This document shows positions 11,301-23,072 of a stretch of DNA of 64,000 bases, in pieces. The stretch is from Entomortierella parvispora. Its lineage: Eukaryota > Mortierellomycota > Mortierellomycetes > Mortierellales > Mortierellaceae. The notes under the pieces are model-generated. The model was not told the origin of the DNA, did no database searches, and saw nothing but the letters and a program-made list of their open reading frames with translations. Location: contig OY752146.1 in assembly GCA_963573315.1 (NCBI GenBank), forward strand, positions 2,170,001 to 2,234,000, in the 5' to 3' direction. Both the position numbers and the translations under genes were made by a program. The number at the start of each line of letters is the position of its first letter. The first letter of the stretch is position 1.

Positions 11301-12590
11301 CTCTGCGACAAGCTCTATAGCTCCCGTGGAGATGGCGAAGTTGTTTATTTGGATTATAAGAAGAGTGGTCGTCTCTTGGGAACAGTCTCCAGGGATCCTC
11401 AATGCATTCCCAGGAGCTCCTTCCCTACACCTTTGGAAGATTACGGCTTGACGGATATTTCTGTCGACACGTCTATTAGCGTCATTTACTCCAACCCAAC
11501 AGTCGCTGACGGCTACGTTCACCCATCGTTGATGCTCAAGGGAGTGAACCCGCCCTCAAGAGTCTTATCACCGGAGGATATTCGATGGATCAGAAATGGC
11601 GGTGGTTCTCAGCGCGGAGGTCGCGGTGGTCGCGGTGGTCGTGGTGGCCGTGGAGGTTTTGGCGGATATAACAACCGTGGTCAAAACAATGGTGGAGGAT
11701 TTGATCGTAACCGCGGAGGTTCTTTCCGTGGACGAGGCGGATTCACGCCAGACAACCGAGGCGCTTCCGACAGAACATATCCCGGTCAGAACTTTGGCTA
11801 CAATGGCGGTGCAAACCACGATGGATCAAGGTTCCCAGAAGCTGGACCTTATCAAGGCTATGATTCAAGGCCAGGCCATGTCGGCTACGGCGGTGGACGC
11901 GGTGGTCATGGTGGCTATGGCGGAGATGATCACCGCACGAATGGCCACCATGGTCATGGCACTTCCGGTCGTGGCGGTCATCAAAATGACCATCACGCGC
12001 AAGGCTATGGCCGTCAAGGTGGCTACGAGCATGGCCCAAGTGGAGGATATGGTGGCCAAGGTGGACCCGGTGGTCGTGGAGGTTATGGTAGCGGCGGCCG
12101 AGGTGGCTATGGTCATGACGGTGGCCACTCCTCTCGGGGCGGATACGGTGGTCAGCAAAATGGCGGCTATGGATCTCATCACCAAAACAATAGTGGTGGA
12201 TACAACAGTGGCGGTGGTGGACGTGGCGGCTATGGAGGAGGACAATCCCGTGGCGGATATGGCGGTGGATCACGCGGTGGATATAACGGAGGTGCATCTG
12301 GCGGCTACGCGCCTCCACCTTCGCATCATTATGGAAGCCAGCAAGCGCCTGTGATCCCTGGATTTGCACCCGTGAACCACTATGGACCTCCAGCGGTTCC
12401 CACGCCGCCTTATGGAAGCGCTGTTCCCCATGGTATATTGCCCGTACAGGCAGCCCCTCAGCAACCAGGCCAAGGATGGTACGGCCACCAAGCGTCTGCT
12501 CCCTCTCGTCCACCATCAGGTCGAGGAGGCCGAGGCGGTTACCAAAACAACAACATGCCAGCGTTCCCCTATCCCCCACAACGTCATTAG
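8322..12590 (+). CDS. RAT1: 5'-3' exoribonuclease 2 (Rat1/Xrn2)
   Basis: Seven exons (8322-8347, 8478-8655, 8788-8890, 8983-9096, 9194-9471, 9556-10736, 10829-12590) give 1213 residues. The start [15 protein letters not shown] and DMNNIIHPC are the Xrn N-terminal nuclease hallmarks. [33 protein letters not shown] and [14 protein letters not shown] follow, all in the Mg-binding core. A CCHC zinc knuckle ([14 protein letters not shown], about 9655-9700) is the Rat1-type insertion. [11 protein letters not shown] and [20 protein letters not shown] finish the conserved region. Rat1 degrades uncapped nuclear RNA, promotes pol II termination (torpedo model) and trims rRNA and snoRNA. The last 350 or so residues are an RGG/GYGG-rich low-complexity tail, making the protein longer than the yeast one (about 1006). 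Intron 2 carries a C-run at about 8686-8701. Confidence 0.97.
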
Positions 12591-12821
12591 TTGACATATC
12601 TCTCTACCTTTTTCTCTTTTTTTTTTCCATATTCTCATCATTCTTTTGCTGTACAGAAACTTTTTTTCGCCGAAATATTTTTGTATCATATGTGTCATTT
12701 TGTCATTGTCCTCTTTATTGCTCGTTTCTTTTTCCCAAAGGACCAAGCTATTGTATGATAATACAAAAAAAATCTTTACCCCCCTTTCAAAGAAACTCTT
12801 TGTGGCATCTGTGATTTTTTT

Positions 12822-14198
12822 TTATTCTTTTTTGGAACGAATCTCGGTCGTCCAGACCATGGGTGCATCAGTTTCGATGGTGACATGGGAGCTGACCAAG
12901 GCGTTGGAAGTACTGATCTGTGTCCCAAAGGAAGTTCTCCAGTTTTCTAGATGACACAGAAAAGAGATATGGTCAAAATTGGCGTGAATGATGAAGCAAA
13001 AGTGATGTAATAAAGCAGCAATTGAATCTAAAAAAAACTCTTACCAACATCCCATTTCAGGCCCGTAGTAGTCAAATGCGCCACCGAAGATCCGACTGGA
13101 ATGATCCCACAAGTTGGTCCTTCAATGTCCAAGTTGCAAGTGATTCCATGTTTGCCCTATGAATAGATAGCCAACCAGCGGATCAAAATGAAGAAGAAGA
13201 AAAAATCATTCAGATGACAAGATCGAGTACTACTTTTAAAAGTGGTCATAAAACAAAACAATGTCTTACAGGTCCAAGAACGACGACGATACTTTCATCC
13301 GACACCAAACAAGCGTGTCTTTCCCGGTTGAGGATACAAAGATGATGAATACTCGACATGGACTGATCAAACCGCCCACCGGTGCCTCCCAAAGCCACCA
13401 CGCCCAAGTTAACCGCTTGCTTATGTTCCTGACTCGCCGCTTCGGTTGTTTCTGAGGGTATAGAGAGTGATGAGGAAGGGGTTGACGGGACAGGGTCGCG
13501 TGCACGGACAAGCTCTACACACTTCATGAAATCGGTCGAATATTCGCAAGTGTCACGCTCCACTGGTACACCCTAGTTGGTTGTAAAAAAATGCGTGTAT
13601 GGCTGTCATTATTGAAAAGTAGGCATTGGGACTCGCAGGGTGTTTGCTTTTGGGTAAACATTACCGGTACTGTACCTTGGATTCGTAATATTCCTTCACA
13701 GAGTCGCGCAGAGAATCAAAATCGCCACGAACATAGTCAGGCAGGTATCTAAACAATGATATCAACATCATCATCATCAGATGGACTGTTCGATCGGGCT
13801 AGAAGATACATACTCATTCATCTCTTCATAATGAGAAGGGTGAAAATCTTACTTTGCGCGTTCTTCGTCTGTGGCGTGCAGGTCGTACAGTCTATTAGCT
13901 CCGCCGTCTGCACAGAACCGATACTTGGCTAAAAAAAATCCCCCCTCCATATCAGTTAGAAAAAGCTCATTCCTTTCTCCGCTCCGTACCTTCTCCCCCA
14001 GTGTCGAAATGACAAGGTCCTCCCTCTCATGCTGATCAACTCACCATTCCGCCACACGTTCTCGAAAAGGTCTCGGCGGAGCAAAATGGGTTGGTTGAGA
14101 ATAATGAGCGCGAAATGTCCTTGTCCTGTTTCCTCTGAAACATATTTCCGCCGGTACTCATCAGGGCTCTCGAGGCATTGACTTGGCTGCCAGTTCAT
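12822..14198 (-). CDS. Thiamine pyrophosphokinase
   Basis: The multi-exon gene starts at ATG 14196-14198 and stops at TAA 12822-12824. It reads HFALIILNQPILL near the N-terminus, then FCADGGANRLYDL, PDYVRGDFDSLRDSV, ERDTCEYSTDFMKC, LGGTGGRFDQSMSSIHHL, ITCNLDIEGPTCGIIPVG and a closing SNALVSSHVTIETDAPMVWT strand. These are the ordered motifs of eukaryotic thiamine pyrophosphokinase (yeast Thi80), which transfers pyrophosphate from ATP to thiamine to make thiamine diphosphate. GDFDS and the D-x-T-D pair are in the active site. A Ser/Pro-rich insertion of about 30 residues follows the D-x-T-D helix. The 3' end faces RAT1, with 231 bases between the stops. I looked for a TPP riboswitch-like CTGAGA element upstream and did not see one. 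Confidence 0.93.
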
Positions 14199-15140
14199 GG
14201 TCGACTCCTTTTTTTTTCTATGTTAGCTGAATGGGGAAGGAAATGAGAAGCGAGAGAAAGTGTGGGGTGGTGGGCGATCGAAATGCAAGTCTATACCCTT
14301 AATATATCGGAATTTGCACAGCTTTCGCCACCGCTGCGGTTTTGCACGTTTGTCTCTCAAAGCAACACCTGGAGCTAGACTCTATCATGAAAGCAAGTTC
14401 TGCAGGAGGGAGCGTTTGGGGCGCGTATTCTTTTACTGTTGAATCCCAAGGCCAAAAAGAGGCAGCCAGCATTCGCAGCAGAAAAGTCAATCATCATTTT
14501 GTATTTTGTTTTTTTTTCCTCCAATTCTAGCTGCTATCCGGAGAGTAAAAACCCTTCATCCATTGAATTCTTTTTTTTTTCCTTCAATTCTTTAATGATT
14601 ACCAAAGACAAAGAGAAGAAAGTAGGAGGAAGGAATGAAAGAGATTTTTTGTTTTGCAAAAGTAGTCGGAAAGTCATAAACAAATGGGTAGGAATAAAAG
14701 GGATTTTGCGGGGGGTTAAAGAGAGATGAAGAAGGGCTTTTTGCAACGATAGGAATCATTAACTAAGGTCGCTGAAATTAGGCGTACAGAGTGTGGGGGA
14801 AGAAGAGCATGGGTATAATCGTACATGTAAAAGGGAGGCGGAAGGAAGGAGTTCGAGAAGATCCCATTTGAAAAGAGGACATTAGAAAAAAAAAAGATTG
14901 TTTTGCTTTTGCAAGGTTTAGGGGAGAATTTCAACCTCACTTTTACCTTCCACCCAAGGAAGGAAACAGAAAACAAGGGAGCAAAAGGAAAGGAAGGAGA
15001 GATTAACAAAAAAAACAAGGGAACGATTAGATAACAGTGTAGATGCTGAAAAGAAACACAAAAAAAATTGAGTCGAAGATGACAAGGCCTTTTTTTCAGG
15101 ACGTCGGAGCGGAGGAACCAGTCCATGGATCTTCCCCTAC
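14199..15140. other. Intergenic, thiamine pyrophosphokinase 5' flank and DUF3712-type gene 3' flank
   Basis: The TPK promoter should lie at the left end, near 14199-14330, where an AT-rich taatata stretch occurs at 14298-14305. The remainder, rich in A/G runs, is the probable long 3' UTR of the large minus-strand gene upstream. I see no gene. Confidence 0.45.
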
Positions 15141-18100
15141 TTAAAAGGGAGCAGGGACACCATCGTTGATAGCAAGCTGGTTGACAACAGCCTTGAGCCA
15201 GGCCTCAATGGCCTCGGGCGACTGATCTACTGGAGTCTCGCCGTAAGTGGTGACAGCCTGGCGCTTCTCGATCACAGGTGCCGAGGCAGCTGACGAGGGC
15301 ACGGTACCGGCGGTTTCAGTGGGTTTGGCAGCCTCGGCGGTGGTACTGGTGGCTCTGGCCTCCGTGGATGTAGGCTGGGCGGCCGCAGTCGAGATGGAGC
15401 CGGCAGCTGAGGTAGCAGATGGAACAGCGGTGGTAGTTCCATTCTGAGGACCTCCAACAGCTGGGGGCGAAGTATTCGCGGGCACCTTCCCTCCAACCTG
15501 AACAGAAAAGATGGTGTCGTTCTGGGTATACTGAACGTTTCCAGTGTAACCGTTCTCACCACCGACGATGGCGGTGATAGTGGACTGGATGTTAAAGGGG
15601 ACATCTGCGGCCGCGCCAAAGGCAAGACCAGGGTAGGCGACCATGAGAGAAAACAAGGTACCCACGAAAGCGATTCCGGCGGGTGAGACCATGGTCACCG
15701 AAGGCGAAAGAACAGTGCCCTTACCGGGAACAGTCAGTCCGACCTCCTGGTTCACAACACCAAAGTCCTTTCCGTTCCAGGTGGTGGAAGCCTGCATGGA
15801 CTTGATGAACAATGGCGCATCGAAGGGGTTGTAGATCATGACCTGGACAGGTGTGGTGCGGGGCTGGGTGACCTGCAACATGTTCAACAGTCCTGGCTCG
15901 GCCTTGGATCCTGCAGCAATCAACTTGTCCGTGATACCAGTGATAACCGACTGCATCGTGACGGAAGCCATGGCCTCCTTCAAACTTTCAACAGTGGTCG
16001 AGTCTGCGGCACCAGCCACGTTCAAGGTGAAGGAAGCACCGGCCACGAAACCACTCAAGAAGGCATCACGAACGGCCGCATTGGTGGGGGCCAAGTGGAA
16101 GACAGCGGGCAAAGTGTTGGCACCGGGGACCAGGACCATATTCGTGACGGTGGCGCGACCCATCTGGTTACCTTGGTAACCAATGTTGAAAGAGACATCA
16201 CCGACCTTGACCGTCAAGCCCGAGGGGTTCTGCAAGACGACATTCTGGTTGATCTCGAGATAGTCGGGCGTACCACCAGTAATGGAGATGTTGGTAATAG
16301 AGGCACCACCAGCGTTCAAGTTCATACCAGCCAACGTCGATGCAACAGAAACAGCGATACCAGGGATCTTGACTTCACCGGCAGCAGTGTCAGCGACAGT
16401 ATCAGCAGTACCAGCCAAGTAGAATTGGACACCAGGACCGGTAGTCAAGACCTTGGAGAAGGCATTGAAGGCCTCGTGCGAGTTGCTCTCGACATTCAAG
16501 GGGATGCTGGAGTAGCCAGTCTTGAGGAGGCCAGGGGAAAGGGTGGTAGCTGGTCCGAGAGGAATCTGCAAGTTGGCAACGTTGTTTCCTTGAGGCAATT
16601 GAATGTTCATGTTCTCAGCAACCTGGGTGATGCTCAAGGGGAAGGCAAAAGGAATGTGGAAGTTGGCCTCAATGTCATCCGAGGAGGTCATGACCGAGTA
16701 AGGGTTGCCACCGGTAAAGTCCAAAGTCATGGTCTTCATGGTGATACCAGTGATCAAATCTTGCTTGCCGATGCTGGGAAGGGAAACATTCAAGGTCAAG
16801 GTTGTGAACGCAGAGCTCAACCAGGAGACAGGGCCGCTGGCAGGAGTGACAGACTTGCCCTGAACAATCAAGTTGGGAGTACCACCGCTCAAGGCGAGAC
16901 GGAACATGTTGCCGAGAGCATCCAAGCCGGCCTCGGTGGTCTGCTTGGTCAAAGTACCCTCCATGGCAATGGGAGTCTGTGCGTTGGGGAGGAGACTGAG
17001 ACCAGAAGTCTGGACAAAGCCAACGTCCTGGCCCTGGAAGATGTTGCTGAACACGACTGTTCCCATTTCAATACCAACGTTCGAGGGGTTGGGCAACGAA
17101 GCCGTGAGAACCAAGTGAATACCATCGGGGTCGTTCGAGGGCAAGTCGTACTTGCTAATGACCAAGCCCTGGAGACCGTTGAAGCCCTTGAGGGTGACAT
17201 TCTTGTTCATGTTGATGCCGGGGATAGGGGCGCCCATGGCGGTGACAGTCATGTTGCTAGCAGTGATAACCCAGTCAAAGGATTCGGCCTTGAGCGAGTA
17301 ACCGACAAAGTCACCCATGTTGGCAGCGCTGGCGACGTGGAAGGGAACATTTGTCAGAGCGAGCTGGGCACCAACATCAGCCTTGGCCGAGACCACGGGC
17401 ATGGCGATCAATCCAATATCAGACAAGGCACCGTTGTTGGACCAAGCAACAGTCGAACCACTGGGGAAAGAGATCTCGGCATCAAAGGGACCAGTGTTGG
17501 CAATCAAACCGTTGATGTTGGTGGTGAAGTCAGTCTCGGCAGGGCTGTTGATCATGACGCTGGAGAAGCTCATTGTGGCCAAATCGACGATGGACTGGGC
17601 AATGGGTCTACCAACAATGGGCAAGAGCTTCATGATGGTATCATCGGTAGCAGTAGGCACGCCGTTCTGGACCAAGGTCAAGGAGGTGGCGTATTCACCG
17701 ACCATGACATCAACGGTCATGGCAACGTCGACCTTGAGACCCTTCATGGCAGCAGTGACAAATGTGGGCAGGTTGAAGCCAGCAAAGACGGAAGAGTCGA
17801 TCTTGACAGCGGGGTTCTTGGCCATCTGTCCAAGGGCAACAATGGGGGCAGAGTTCAAGTTGTTGACCTTGGCCTGATCAATCATCAAGCTCAAGAGGGA
17901 ATCAATAGACAAGTCCATGGTCAAGGGCAAGGGCTGGGAAGCCTGCTGGGTCATTCCAGCAACCTGGATGGTGACGGAGGGCAGGTCAATGGCACCCAAA
18001 GTGCGGTTGTTGTAGGTGACAGTGGACTTGATGGACTTGATGGTCAAACCGGGAAGGAAGGGGTTGTTGACCGTGACAGTGGCCATCGCAATACCAGTCT

Positions 18101-20485
18101 CACCAGTGTTGTCGAGAATGGTCAAGGCGGTACCCAGGAGAAGCTGTGCAGGGTTTCCAGGCATGTTGGACTGGAGCTGAACCTGGCTCAAACCGGCGGC
18201 GAGAGGAGGGATACCCGAGGAGGAGCTAGAGCCAAAGATGTCAACAGTGGCGACCACGTTCGACATGTACTTTTGCAAAAGATCCTGACCACCCTTGGTG
18301 CCAGTAGGAGTGAAGATCGCACCAGCAGTGCGGATGTTCTCACCAGGGACGAGGTTCAAGGTAGGGAAAACAACAGTTCCGACGTTGTCGCCTTCGTACT
18401 GCATCGCGAAATTAACAGCTGCAGTCTCACCGACACCAGTGTCGATGGAAAGCTGACTGGGGTTGACCATGGACAAGTTCAGAGCGATCTGGAGACCGGT
18501 TGGAAGACCACCAATGACAGTCAAGCTGTTAATGACCGTGGGCTGAGTCTTGAGACCCTGGAGACCGGCCAAGGAGACATCAGACTTGAAGGGAATACCA
18601 GTGATACGGACCTCCCCGATGGGAGTCATCGCAACCGTGCCAGCAATACCAGAGACAGTGAATGCCTGGCTGGAGCCGACAGTCAGCTTGGTCACAAAGT
18701 CGTCAAAGTCCGCGTGAGAGTCCGAGTTGATGGCAAAGGGGGTAGGAGGAAGGGCAAAGTTGATCGAGCTTCCGTTGGCATCCTTGGTGGTCACGGCAGG
18801 TCCCCACTGTTCAGCATTGAGGACAGCCAAGTTCTTGTTGTTGTAGATGACCGTCATGTTGTTCTGGACCTGGGTCACGTTGATGCTGAATCCAAAGGGC
18901 ATCTGGAAGCCAGCAACGACACCAGGAGAGTTGGCCAATGGAGCGTACGCGTCGACACCAGTCCAGTTCATACCCATGGCTCCAAGAGAGATGGACTTGA
19001 TGATGTTGAGGGGAGTGGGCGACTGGAGAGGGACATTGAGGTTCATGGACATGAGCCCCTTCGACAACCAGCCGACCTCATTGACACCATCGGGAAGAAC
19101 GGAAACACCCTTGGCTTGGGTCACTGAAGACGTACCGGCGATGTAGGACGAGAACAAGGCGCTATCAAATAGAGGAGGATGATCAATTGTTGGTCAAGGA
19201 GGCACTGAGATAAGGCAATGGTTACCGGGTAGTGCAGCAAACATTTTAGTCATACCTAACAGTGTTGAGGCCTTCTGGGGTGGTCTGGGGAATCATGGTA
19301 CCAGTCAAGTTGAGGACAGAGTCCGAGTGTCCTGTGAGTGCAGCACCGGTGGCCTTGACCTGACCGAGCTGAGTTCCATTGTACGAAATATCAAGGACGA
19401 TGGTTCCAAGAGTGATGCCAATGGGCGAAGGGTTGTTCATGGCGGTGTCAATCGACAGATTGATACCCTGACCGTTGGGTGCATCCGAAGGAAGATCGAA
19501 CTTGAGAATCTTGACATTGGGGAAGCCACCCATACCTGGGAGAGAAAGATTGAGATTGAGAATAATAACGCCATGTTAGCACATTTCCTTGATGCAACGA
19601 TAGACTAGAGGATTAGCGTTGGAGCCGTAAGCTTTGCGCTCTTTACCTTGGAGAGTAAGGGCCTTGTCAAGCACAAGGTTGTTGACAGTGCGTCCGAGAG
19701 CCTGCAGAGTGATGGAGGACTTCAAGGTCCACACAAAGGTCGCTTGGTTCATCTATGAATGACAGAATCAACATCGCGTGTTAATACATAAGCAATTGTA
19801 GCTGGAACATCTCCGATTGCAGTTGAGCGAACAAATGCAGGGGCTGTCGTGTGTGCAGGGAGATTGGCCGTTATTTCCATTAGACAAATAGAGATCAAGG
19901 GGCCCGAGTGATGGTAGCAATGGGGAAAAAAATGTGATCGAACTGAGAGCTGGAGGGGAGGGGTGCGCTTACCATATCGGCAGAGAAGGATCCAAAGGCA
20001 TCCGTGTCGCTGATCGAGAACAGCACATTATCAGCATTCAGGTCTCCAGAACCGCCGCTGGCCTTGGTAGGGGGCAAGTTCATAGAACCGAGCATCGTGT
20101 TGTTGTAGTAGATCTCAATGGGTTCAGGGAAGGTGATAGTAGCAGAGAAGGGACCAGTTTTTCCCAACTTGCCATTCATGGCCATGGTGAGAGAGTTGTT
20201 GGTGGGACTCGTGATTTGGATGCTTTCGAAGTTCATGGTTGATTTGTTCAGGATGAGCTGGGCAACCTTGGGCAAGATCACGAACAATGCAATGGGAACC
20301 GCGACTGCAACAGAGATCACGGTCATGATGGCGTAAAAGATCCAGAATTTGCGACGCTTGTAGAAGGGTGGAGTCGTCGGTTTGGTAACCTCGTCGTACT
20401 CTTCAAACTCATGGTAATCTTCATCGCGCTCATCGTAGGGGAGGTTCTCGACCTCGTGAGAGGGAGTACCGTCTGTGTGTGTCAT
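15141..20485 (-). CDS. Giant type II membrane protein with repeated DUF3712/LEA-like domains
   Basis: Four exons (19973-20485, 19647-19752, 19256-19535, 15141-19161) give 1639 residues in frame. The N-terminus is acidic and cytosolic (YDERDEDYHEFEEYDE), then a basic KRRKFW stop and one hydrophobic segment at about residues 47-70 (FYAIMTVISVAVAVPIALFV). The remainder is a long outside or lumenal part of repeated beta-rich units, for example ITFPEPIEIYYNNTMLGSMN, TIVLDISYNGTQLGQVKAT, ISFPSGSTVAW, VSFNIGYQGNQMGRATV. These resemble fungal DUF3712 proteins, which recall LEA-2 folds. The end is Ser/Thr/Ala-rich (TSTEARATSTTAEA), probably O-glycosylated, suggesting a cell-surface or vacuolar role. 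No enzymatic motif is seen. The function is unknown, and the family call comes from memory of similar predicted proteins. Confidence 0.8.
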
Positions 20486-21100
20486 GGCTGGAAAGGGTTG
20501 GTGTATGTCAAGGAATCAACAGATGTCAGTGAGGGCAAACGCGTCTTTAAAGGTGAAAGTCTAAAGAGGTATGAGGGTGGAGAAAAAGAGGTATGAGGGT
20601 GGAGAAAAAGAGGATTGGAGGGAGGTCGTGTAGGTGCTCGTTGTGGCGGTAGAGATGAAGAGGGTGTCGAGGTGCAAGGGGGAGGGAGGAATGATGGTCG
20701 ACAGAGAGACTGCACTGGTGTGGTGACAAAGGGCGGTAAAGAGGAAGGTAGGAGTGGGCGTGAAGAAGAGACGACGACAAGGGAGAAGGAGAGAAACAGG
20801 TCGAAGATGTGGGAGAAGCGATGACTTTTATAGTGGAGAAGAGCAGTGGAGGAGCCAAGATAGAGCCGTGGAGGCAAGTGGAGGGGGGATGAAGAGACGT
20901 GGAGCGGAAACAGAATCCGAGGGATTCAATTGAAAACAATAAAATAAAAGGCCGAGGGCAGGCAGCTGCAAGGCACTACAGTAACCAGCGCGCCCTGCCA
21001 GTCAGGCACAGTCCCCTGCAGCCACAATATTTATTTGCACATGGACCGCAGAGTATGATGATTGTGACAATGATGTCGCTCCTGCTTTCTCCTCTTTCTT
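20486..21100 (-). promoter_or_regulatory. 5' flank of the giant membrane protein gene
   Basis: The minus strand is CT-rich from 20486 to about 20810, as expected of a 5' UTR here. A TATA box (CTATAAAAG on the minus strand, 20825-20833) lies about 340 bases upstream of the ATG. Confidence 0.55.
20825..20833 (-). promoter_or_regulatory. TATA box
   Basis: Minus-strand CTATAAAAG precedes the CT-rich leader of the large membrane protein gene. The spacing implies a 5' UTR of about 300 bases. Confidence 0.5.
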
Positions 21101-22794
21101 GAAGCCGTTAGCTTTGGTGCCCTTCCTCAAGCGGCAACCTGCCATCTATTGGGCAAGAACGATTGCGCTCCTTTGCAATGAACCTCAATCCCCCGGTCTT
21201 CCTCTGGCCTCAACTTCTCCCTCCCTTATGATCCAGCACAGTGCCGTTATCTCCATTGCCTGCGTTCATGTGCCAGTGAGCGCAGGAAATGGAGGGGAGG
21301 TACATCCCTTTCAGCAGACGCAGTAATTCGCCCCAGTTGCTGATATGAATGAGCAGGAAGAGTGTTTTGGTTACAGAGGGCATGCTGTTTATGTCTGTAG
21401 ACATACAAAAATCGGCCAGCCTCCCATGCATCTTGCCCTCAATCGAATACAATAGCACAATAACACACTTGAGATAATATACACCTTTGTGCTACAAACA
21501 ACCCTACTTGCCGCAAGCAAGGGCGTGAAAATGTTGAAATTTCGCCTGTCAGCCCGACCATAGAAAGTGCGAGACATCATCGAGTGCTTTCTGTGTTTGC
21601 GACTGCAATGGCACTATTTTTATTTGTGATTCTGCCGAAGGACCTTTCCTCGCGCCCCGCACGCTTTTTCTTTCCATCAGCGGTTAGTCCAAAGTCTCTC
21701 TCTCTCTCTCTCTCACTAGACCAGCTCGGCCTCTGCTTTGCTGGCAAGCCCTGCTCGCCGAGAGAACAACCAAGTTGTTCTTACATCACACCCTCTCACA
21801 CGAGCCCCTTTTTCCATCCTCCATGCAGTTTGTCTAGTCTGTCAGGCACCAAACGGCCGATTGAAGTGTGCCTGAGAAATCGTCTCCCTGGCAGCATCGT
21901 CGACCCCGAGGTCAAGAGGGGTTTGATTGAGAGCAAACAAATCGGTTGCTTAAATTGCTGTCCGCGCACTCTGGAGACCCCGTATTCTTCTTCCTCCACG
22001 CTCTATTTCTCCACCCCAGAGCGATTGGTATTGAATTTTGGCCATTGAACTCCTCACAGACATGTGTATGTGATTCAAAGTCCACCTGGTGCGTATGTTT
22101 AAATGTGGAGTGCAACAAGAGAAAAAACAACAAACAGAAGAAAGCGACCAATTCGCTCTTTAGGCACCAAACGTTAAAAAAACGCTAGACCTCTTTTTTT
22201 TATTCTGCACCAAAGCAATGACAGCATCCCCAATGATCCTCAACAGCACCACATGAGGGGGTACCGCGGGTGGAAGGGTTCTCTCAGGACCAAGAGTCCT
22301 TCTTTGGCTCGAGCAATCCTGCAAAAACGGTTGGTGATGGTAATAAAAGAACGACGAAAACTTGATCCGTTGACTCGGTAGCCGAAAGTACAAAGGACAA
22401 CTTTTTATTTGTTTTTCCCTCGATCTTCGGGTTGCTGTTTGGAAAGCGAGAATCGGCACCGAATGTCAATTTTGCAAGTTCCTCATCTGGAGTTTCCTTC
22501 TGTTAGCAGAGCGCTGAGGAACTCGGTGTCCTTGGATATGTGACCCTTGGCAAGGTTCTCGTCAGATCAATCTTGCTTGTTGTCAGGACCCTTTGTTCAA
22601 GCTGAAAGCAGCCGATGTCATTTCTTTTCCACTTCCTTTTTTTGTTGGGATGGGGACTGCTGCAATTGGATCGCTACGCGAAAAAAAAAAAAAAAAAAAA
22701 AAAAAAAGATGGCGAAATACAAACAACAACCCGAACGAGAGGCCCAAGCAGCCGCGACGAGTACAGGCTGGATCACATCGAGAATTAAAAACCT

Positions 22795-23072
22795 CCTTGG
22801 GGCATGGGGGTGGGAAGAAGCGCGTGCACACGCTCAAGCAAATGTACAGGCGCGTGACCACAATCAACAGCATCAGGTTCTTGGATTTTCACGCGTCGCA
22901 AGATGACGGCCAGTGGAACCGGTTTGGAGGTGGTATTCTTTTCTTTCTTGCGTATGAGCACGAGACGATGTTCCACTTGTCTGGCTCCACAGAGGGTACG
23001 GAGAATTTGTTAAAACAGATCATGTCGAAAGTCTTCTCCTACAGCGAGCATCAGTGTTGCACATGGAGATGA
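22795..23072 (+). other. Unrecognised coding-like segment
   Basis: An open frame of about 90 codons reads KKRVHTLKQMYRRVTTINS, IRFLDFHASQDDGQWNRFGG, then HETMFHLSGSTEGTENLLKQ and ends CCTWR-stop. Its third codon positions are mostly G or C, as in neighbouring real genes, and its composition is protein-like. No start with a good context precedes it (an A-run and a low-complexity stretch lie upstream), and I recognise no family. It may be an exon of an unresolved gene or a remnant. Confidence 0.25.

Noticed and set aside
11596-12597. Large alternative frames on both strands within the RAT1 3' end
   Set aside because: Shadows of the RGG/GYGG repeat coding sequence; the repetitive GGN codons keep other frames open.
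14199-14400. Possible TPP riboswitch upstream of thiamine pyrophosphokinase
   Set aside because: No CTGAGA or GCACC-type conserved core of TPP aptamers was seen in the leader.
22681-22707. A27 run as a poly-A tail of a retroposed element
   Set aside because: No target-site duplication or upstream element sequence was recognised; similar A/T runs occur in many introns here.
22547-22906. Open frame running through the A27 run at 22681-22707
   Set aside because: A poly-Lys stretch from a homopolymer is not good coding evidence; only the later part at 22795-23072 looks coding-like.
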